Shown: piece after piece, positions 57,579 to 64,000 of the stretch
Position numbering within the stretch: position 1 is the stretch's first letter
Layout: every line of letters starts with the position of its first letter
From: Selaginella moellendorffii
Lineage: Eukaryota > Streptophyta > Lycopodiopsida > Selaginellales > Selaginellaceae
Length of the DNA: 64,000 bases
Direction of reading: 5' to 3'
NCBI RefSeq assembly: GCF_000143415.4
Contig: NW_003314300.1
Coordinates: 1,100,230-1,164,229, forward strand
Position numbers and translations under genes: made by a program
Notes under the pieces: model-generated
The model's database searches: none
The model's input: the letters and a program-made list of their open reading frames with translations, nothing else
What the model was told of the DNA's origin: nothing

Positions 57579-59642
57579 TCAAGGGATGCCCAGCCCTGCC
57601 AGCACGTAATTAGTAAGAGCAGAGACAAAAGAAAACCATCCATACCGTTTGAGGTGCGCAAGCAAAGGCTGGAAGAGGTGACCACTGTTTTTTGCCACCA
57701 AGACCGGCAGGTACTTTCGCCTGAGTTCGAGAACCTCGTCCTCGCTCCCGCTCTCCGCAGCCTTGGTCCACGGCAGCAAATTCTCGTTGAGAATTTTCAG
57801 GCAGCAAAAGAGCAGGCTCTCCAAGTCGCTGACGCCATCCTGCGGCCTCATACCCAGGAAGTACCAGTTGGAAGACAACTCCCAGTTCGGAATCCCAGGG
57901 ATTGCAGTCTTGACATGAAGAGAAGGCCATGCACTGTCAACTGCTTCAACGAACGTTGGAAATGCCGAGCCGTATGCGAGGCCCCAGTCTATCAAGCTGT
58001 AGGTGCCATCCCTCCAGCAGATGTTCTGTAGAGAAACATCCCCGTGGTAAACACCCTTTGAAGCGCAGCATTGCAGCACTTCATAAAGCTGCTTGCTCAT
58101 CTCGTAAACTTGTGGGGGAGTCATGGAGGAGGACAACAGAAGTCTTTCCAGCGGCTCCCCCACATCCTTGACAAGCATCGCTGGCCTGTTTTGCAAGCCT
58201 TGACCCTCCACCATCACCGGAAAAGAACCTGTCTCTCCGAGTTGAGCTCTGAAAAACATATCCCGCTCCGTCTGAAACCATCTCTCCCACATCCACTCCT
58301 GCTCTAATGTCTGGAGCGCCTCCGCCCGGCGTTGCACGTCTGGCCCAACCTTCAGCCACCAGTCCTGGCCTCGCCATGAAACTCTGAAAATCAGACTACT
58401 CTCTGTGTGTAGTGCAGTTCCTGTCACGGCAACCGTCATCTTCTCATCCATTCGGCTTTGCACTGGAATTTCTAAAAACTGTTCGCCTATATAGTAGCCG
58501 CTGCTGGCTTTCAGCTCGAGATTGTGACGAGAAAAAGGATCCCTGGAAACGCTGCCCGCAGCTCTGAGTCCCCCTTCTTCCAATATTTGCCTGTCAAGGG
58601 TTGCCCCTATCCACTGGACGGCGGGCATGTCCATGTTGATGGTAAAAAGATCGCCAGGAGAGTAGTCCCCGTCCGCCAACGGAAGCAAAGGTCCGTCTAC
58701 TGTCTGAGGTCTCCTGTCGTACTCGTGTGCTTGATACACACACTGCACCCTGAGTCCAGTCCCAACGAAACCGTACATCTCGCTCCTTCCCTCAACTCCG
58801 TGATACTTGCTTCGCTCCAAAAACAGGAAATTGCCTGCGACCACCAGCTGCCCTCGAGCCTCCTCTAGTTCCAAAAGAGATCGTGAGTTCTCAGTCTTCT
58901 GCTCCACGGCGTTCGATCTGGCACCTATACGGAAAAATCCATCCGGGATTCTGTAATACTGACCAAGCGACAATCTTGTTTCGCCTGCCACCACTGTGAT
59001 TTGTATGGGCACATTCCGTGCGCGTGCAATTGCCTTGGCGTAGCTGAGGAGAAAGCGGACCTGTCGCGCGTATGAGTCCTTCTTCAGGTCGTCATCCATC
59101 TCGTTGGTTACTCGCTGCACCAATACCCCCACCGCTCTCAAATCTCTTACAAAAGCTTCCTTGTTCTCGGCAAAGAGACAAGAGAAAGGAAGATCAGGAA
59201 GGCCCATGCGGTCGAATTCCTCGCTGCGTTCCAGCTGCTTCCTCTCCACCCTTGTTGAGTTTACCCGGCCGAGGCTAGACTTGTTGTCCATAGGGGGGAG
59301 CCAGATCAAGAGATTCGACAGATCCCAATTCTTGAGTTGGGCAGCCACTTGCGACACCATTTGCAACTCCTGCGTCTTGACTGCGGTTCTCCTGCCGTTG
59401 TACTCGATGAACCGTTTGTCTAAATCCTCCAGGAACCTTGGAACACCTGGGTCATCTAGTGGATAGACGTACCACCTGAAGAAATCCATCAGCTTCTCTG
59501 CATCACCACCGGCGATTGCGACAGCGTCTTCAGCCTGTTCGACATCCCCAGCCGCTTCGACGTTCTCCTTGATCTGGCGCTTCTCTGTCGGAGAGAAAAT
59601 ATGCAGCCTATCCACTACAACCTCCCAACTCACCGCCACCAT
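57579..59642 (-). CDS. Large unknown domain plus C-terminal kinase-like domain (CR/FunK1-type)
   Basis: A single 687-aa exon. The first ~400 residues match nothing I know; they include acidic helices and mixed alpha/beta segments (PIQITVVAGETRLSL). From about 420 there is a kinase-like fold: DWWLKVG with a probable ATP-binding Lys, then the catalytic loop YHGDVSLQNICW and LIDWGLAYG in place of DFG. HGD and IDW versions are typical of the kinase group in fungal FunK1 proteins and of kinase-type Crinkler (CR) effectors. Together with the CR-like NTPase gene 3.3 kb away this suggests related accessory genes. The exon is much more GC-rich than the surrounding DNA. Substrate and activity unknown. 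The ATG at 59642 follows an in-frame stop closely. Confidence 0.6.
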   Translation of the reverse strand: MVAVSWEVVVDRLHIFSPTEKRQIKENVEAAGDVEQAEDAVAIAGGDAEKLMDFFRWYVYPLDDPGVPRFLEDLDKRFIEYNGRRTAVKTQELQMVSQVAAQLKNWDLSNLLIWLPPMDNKSSLGRVNSTRVERKQLERSEEFDRMGLPDLPFSCLFAENKEAFVRDLRAVGVLVQRVTNEMDDDLKKDSYARQVRFLLSYAKAIARARNVPIQITVVAGETRLSLGQYYRIPDGFFRIGARSNAVEQKTENSRSLLELEEARGQLVVAGNFLFLERSKYHGVEGRSEMYGFVGTGLRVQCVYQAHEYDRRPQTVDGPLLPLADGDYSPGDLFTINMDMPAVQWIGATLDRQILEEGGLRAAGSVSRDPFSRHNLELKASSGYYIGEQFLEIPVQSRMDEKMTVAVTGTALHTESSLIFRVSWRGQDWWLKVGPDVQRRAEALQTLEQEWMWERWFQTERDMFFRAQLGETGSFPVMVEGQGLQNRPAMLVKDVGEPLERLLLSSSMTPPQVYEMSKQLYEVLQCCASKGVYHGDVSLQNICWRDGTYSLIDWGLAYGSAFPTFVEAVDSAWPSLHVKTAIPGIPNWELSSNWYFLGMRPQDGVSDLESLLFCCLKILNENLLPWTKAAESGSEDEVLELRRKYLPVLVAKNSGHLFQPLLAHLKRYGWFSFVSALTNYVLAGLGIP

Positions 59643-59942
59643 ACGCGCCCCTAAAATGAAGCCCTAAACGTTAAAGCCCTGGTTTTATTAAAAAATTAAG
59701 TTAAATAGCAATCTCTAATTTCTTGTCAATGCGTAAAATTCCTCTTGCTAGCATGGGGCTGCTTGAACTAATGAGTATAATGTATTAACTGGACTGTCGT
59801 GTCTGCTGTGGTTTTCCATTCTTGAGGCAAAGCTCTCCAAAATGAAGCTGCTTGGAGTAATCACTGCATGAGAGTGTGCTCTGATGATGAGGTATGCATA
59901 ACCTGATTTTATTTTTCTATTCACTGGTTGCATGGTCAAGCA

Positions 59943-61255
59943 GGATAATGTGGATTTAGAGGATGATAATGAGCCAGTAAGATATCCAGCACAAAAGAAA
60001 CGGGTAACTATCTTTTTCTATTCAAACCATTTACAACTTTTACTGTCACAGTGTGTTAGAACAGTTGCTTGGGTGCATCCCAGCCAAGCAACTGGTCTAA
60101 TCTACTGTATTTAGCTTATTAATCCTTTGTGGATGTTTTTTATGACAAGAGGAATATGGTTTATATAGTGATTAGCATATCTCTCAATATTCTCCCAAAG
60201 AAAAGAAAGGAAAGAAGGTATTATGTACTTTTACAATGTAATGATTGTCAATTGGGATTATTTAGGATTGTCAATGCAATAATATATCATACTATTTCTA
60301 ATGATAAAGGTCTTTAGAATGAAAATAGGAGATGCTACAACAAGTCTTAAATGTTGTTATTTTAAGCAATTCAATCTTGTGTGTGATGAGACCAAAGGAG
60401 ATTTGTCGGTTATCCACCACTTCAACATAACTTAGATGTTATGCTTATCGAAAGAAAATGCCACAAGAAATTACAAACTCTCGGTTGTATTGTTAACATT
60501 GTTGTATCCTAAAGCTCAAAAATAAAACATGGAGCTAGTGGACTGAAAACAAACATGTGCAAAGACTTGGAGATATAAAAAGAAAAAATGGAGCTAAGAT
60601 GAAGAAGTGAAAATGAGTTGTCCAATTGAATAACCTTTAATTGGACTGAAATTTCTACAATATCTATTATGTAAATAGCATATAAATGAGTTTTTAAAAA
60701 CTAAATATCAAAAATCAATTTACTATATAAAATTAGCCTTCTATTATATATAATTTTTTTTATGTATAATTGTTTTTTATATCACAAAAAACTTCAAGGA
60801 TTCAAGCACAGCTATAAAAAATATTCATAGTACTGTAATATCTTTTGAACAAACAACAATCACAATAAATTAATTATATGAACTGAAAGATGAAATCTAT
60901 TTAATGCAATTAATAGTATATTTGTTATGGATAGGATTTTAAACATATGTCACAATAGAAAACCTATGAGATTCTTTTTCTTTTTATAAGATCTGAAAGC
61001 CTAAAAGTTTAATAGCTATACTGTAATCTCTTTATTATATTGATATTAATATAGTTTTTAATCAGTATTTTATTAAAATATTTGCACCTCATCTCTAGAT
61101 TATTGTCTCTTGATCGTTATCTTTTCTACCATAAAGATACTGAAATAGTTTGTTGCTTCTTTCAGGACACTGTATGGGAAGATGGTTGCTCCCTGATGAA
61201 TGCTGGCTTGCAAGTCTGGATCTGTCCTCGTCCGAAGGAAAAACAGCTTCGAGGT
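59943..61255 (+). pseudogene. Two orphan exon-like pieces in AT-rich DNA
   Basis: One piece (59943-60002) lies between an acceptor CAAGCAG and a donor CGG/GTAACT and reads DNVDLEDDNEPVRYPAQKKR. The other (61166-61255) lies between TTTCAG and CGAG/GTAATAG and reads DTVWEDGCSLMNAGLQVWIC onward. Both look like genuine exons, but 1.1 kb of AT-rich DNA separates them, long for this genome, and no complete gene could be built. The DGCSLMN part vaguely recalls a motif of cellular RNA-dependent RNA polymerases; I do not rely on it. Confidence 0.25.
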
Positions 61256-61579
61256 AATAGTTCGATCTTTTACATAACTTTGTCGACGTTTGTTCGTCCA
61301 GGATTAATGCATCGGCGCTTGATCAGACTATGATAATTCCCAGTGTGACACCTGTGCCGACACCGAGCACCAGCTTATCCTCTTCCTTCTCCCTCGGGAT
61401 CCGCGACAGAAGCTACTGTTCTGTTTGATCTATCTTGTCAAGAACAAGAACAAGAAGATCTATATTTCGCAAGGAATCAGGGATTTTCTAGAATTCGGTG
61501 CTGGATCAAGACGTTCATGTGAAATGCTGGCGAAGAACTGGCTGGAATTGAGGCACCGATCAGAAATGCTGGCGGCATC

Positions 61580-61778
61580 GTATACCAGGAACCTTAATCC
61601 TTGGCTGAAATCTCTAGAGGCTGCGCCTTTCGACTACTCTTGGCTGCTCCGGCGATGTGGCAATGGCAGGGCTCTGGTGGAAGGCACGCTGCTCTATGGA
61701 CAGCAATGGTGGAGGCATTCACTCATCACGGGCAGTTTGATGAATCCTTCTAGACTTTCAAAGCCATGCTCCAGTTAG
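61580..61778 (+). pseudogene. PPR gene relic
   Basis: AAPFDYSWLLRRCGNGRALV is the usual opening of plant PPR proteins of the Selaginella type (YxxLLRxCGxxxALxEGRxxH). The reading frame then drifts into unrelated sequence and stops after about 40 residues; no further repeat follows. Confidence 0.5.
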
Positions 61779-64000
61779 GGGGTCTGAGTAATACATTAAT
61801 GTTCTTAAATCTTGGTTATATAGTTCTTCTTTATGAGTTTGGTAATATTTTAGGATTATAAATTTTTTTATATCCCAAATAAAAAAATACTTTACATGGA
61901 ACATCTAATTAATAAAATTTAGTTTTAGTAATTCTTCTTTTATTGTTTTTTGTCTGGCTAAATTTAATTATTCTTATAACTATAAAAAAATTATTCTTAG
62001 AAATTTTTATTTAAATTTTTCTTGGTTAAGTATTAAGTTTTTTAAAATCTTAGTATTTTAAATATATTTATATTCCCAAGTAATACTGCATATAATATCT
62101 TTATCAATAATATTTACTTAGTAATTCTTCTTTTTCACCTTGGGAATATATTAGTGTTCTAAATAGTCTATACTATTTTTTGTGTGTGTGTGTGTGTCTA
62201 TATATATATATAGTCAAAGGCTAGAGTGAACATAAATGGATATATATCAAAATGTATAAAATTATTGATTTTTATACTCATCCAACATTTGCTAGGCAAT
62301 ATTAGGAGGTTGCAGATGAGGAGGGAAAAACTCTTCTTTTACCACAGCCTCTTTCCTTTGCCCTTGCAGCCAGGTAAATTTTCTTTATCACAACTCCTCC
62401 TCAACACCAAAGTTTTGTTCACTCCAGGTTTCTCTTCTTTATTGGAGCTCCTTAGCCTCAGAGTTTGTGGAAGAAGAGAGCACTGGGTGCTAGAGATGGA
62501 TGCCCAGGAGCTTGCATTGCTTGAGCATAGGGTTTGTGGGTGGGCATGTTGAGTTATCGTCCTCTTTAGTGTTGGATATACAAAGCTTGGCTCATGCATA
62601 TGCTGTGTGTAGGGTCTTATCCATCCTGTTTTTCGCAAAAAGTTCTCCCTTCTATCTTTAGGGCTGGATTAGCAATGGAGTGCTATGGCTGGTGCTTATA
62701 GAACTAGAGAGCCTGCTTGGATCTCTCATACACTGCACAAGAATTTTCCACTCATTTTTGTAGGACGCCCCAGCTAGGAATTTTCGTTCTTGCAGAGGAA
62801 ATTTAATTTTCAGGTTTTGCGCTGGGTTTCAACATGCGAGAAGCTGGCTCTCACAATGGTAGCCATATGACCATGGCTGGGCAAGTGCAATTGAAAGTGT
62901 TCATTTTACTAGCAGTGGATGACTTTGAACTCTTGATTGTGTGTAAATACCTCTGGGTTTGATGCTGTCCCAGCCATAGTCACTGCAGGAGAATTGGAGC
63001 TGTGCTTCAAGCTGTCACCATATGGATCAATGACCCCACTAATTCACAAATGTTAAAGGAGAAGCCACTTAAGGACATTGAGGATCACAATTATATGTCT
63101 CTGCTGGTAGCTAAATTTGGGTGTTTTACATGTTGCTTCAAGTATGTGTCCTTTATATGATGCCAATAGCAACACATTCTGAGCATGGTGAGGTGCTAGA
63201 ATTCTAGTTGCTAGATGGCTTCTTTTGAATTTTTTCCCCATAATACTCTTGGCCAATATATTTGTTTTTTTGGCTCAGATTTAAAGTTTTATGAGAACTT
63301 CACCTTGCCAACCCGCCAGCTTTTTTCTGGGAAATTTCTAGTTATAAATATAATGTTATTAGCTATTACCCAGCATATACTGCCCAATTAACAAACACTG
63401 TATTGATTTACATTTAAAACTAAATTGAAATAATATCAAATCAATAAATATTATATTCCACTTAATTGAGGAAGTAACTATAAGCATGTATTTCCTTAAA
63501 GGAAACTATCAAATTCCTTAAAGGAAATTATAAAATCCTACTACAAAGAGTCTCCACTACAAACAGTTGAGCATCAATGCCACTCAACACATTACATGTG
63601 ACATGTTATTCTGTCACCCAGGAAATTTACAACCTCCCAAGTGGGAAAAGGAAAATTAAAAATGAAACAAAGAAAAGAGAAGAAAAAGAGAATAAAGGAA
63701 AAATAGAAAAGAAAGATGGAAGAGAGTGGTCTAATAGATGAATGGCAGTGATGGCTGATCTGAATACAGTGATAGTGGAGGGGATCTAGTAGCCTGTGAA
63801 TATGTGAAGTGGTTGGTAGCATGTGTGCTCGTCGTGGGAGAAGAAAAAGCTTGCAATCTTTGCAAGCATCTACTGGGATCACTATGTTCTATTGCTATAG
63901 GGTGTAGGATTGGGTAAAATGTCCACCTAAAGTAATTTCTAGTCTCCTGTGCACATTAGGTCCAACAGGCTCTCAAAAATTAACTGCTAAGTGTCTTAGA
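61779..64000. other. AT-rich DNA with microsatellites, no gene found
   Basis: Contains a (TG)n(TA)n tract at 62180-62213, a short direct duplication around CCTTAAAGGAAA (63496-63530) and a purine-only stretch at about 63646-63727. Short open frames here carry no recognisable domain. The window ends inside this stretch. Confidence 0.6.

Noticed and set aside
61166-61255. RNA-dependent RNA polymerase exon
   Set aside because: Only a seven-residue likeness (DGCSLMN) and no catalytic DxDGD-type motif nearby.

Overview
This window looks like nuclear DNA of a land plant, most likely a lycophyte close to Selaginella moellendorffii. The basis is gene content (a plastid SET-domain protein resembling pTAC14, a plant enhancer-of-polycomb-like protein, an intron-free PPR protein, a FANTASTIC FOUR-like protein, HSP110), very short introns (mostly 45-90 nt) and two nuclear tRNA genes. 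The organism name is inference; no search was possible.

Region 1 (1-20.8 kb) is repeat-rich and accessory. A complete long-LTR retrotransposon without coding capacity (540-8263, 5-bp target duplication CGCAC) lies on the minus strand. It sits beside a minus-strand gene with the GHTHED motif of DUF7869/transposase-like proteins (8.75-11.56 kb, frameshifted). After an assembly gap (11774-12196) and a block of tandem duplications comes a long plus-strand gene (about 15.06-20.45 kb) with several frame breaks. It has a ParB-like segment, an acidic segment, a proline/threonine-rich repeat segment and a C-terminal FCP1/HAD phosphatase-like domain. The outstanding feature is a family of about 24 copies of a ~24-bp imperfect palindrome (arms AATGGCRTG and CAYGCCATT around a GGCC-like centre). 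I saw it only in this 20.8 kb, outside the retrotransposon. Two copies make up most of 47-49 nt introns whose removal is needed to keep a reading frame open. Others lie between GT and AG about 30-35 nt apart, and four lie inside open reading frames.

Region 2 (21.9-50.0 kb) is a compact run of ordinary genes: an unknown 177-aa protein and a pTAC14-like gene in divergent arrangement, an enhancer-of-polycomb-like gene, a cationic amino acid transporter, a CDPK/CaMK-like kinase, a RING/coiled-coil/WD40 protein, a tRNA-Ile with a GAT anticodon, a PPR gene, an HSP110 gene with two perfect heat-shock elements upstream, a FANTASTIC FOUR-like gene, a PI-specific phospholipase C, and a myristoylation-motif PP2C phosphatase.

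Region 3 (50.2-64 kb) has a tRNA-Ser(AGA), then becomes AT-rich and relic-rich. It holds a decayed 4-coumarate:CoA ligase, a P-loop NTPase resembling Crinkler/RHS (CR) proteins, a frameshifted unknown gene, a 687-aa protein with a C-terminal kinase-like domain also resembling CR-type kinases, a PPR relic, orphan exons and microsatellites.
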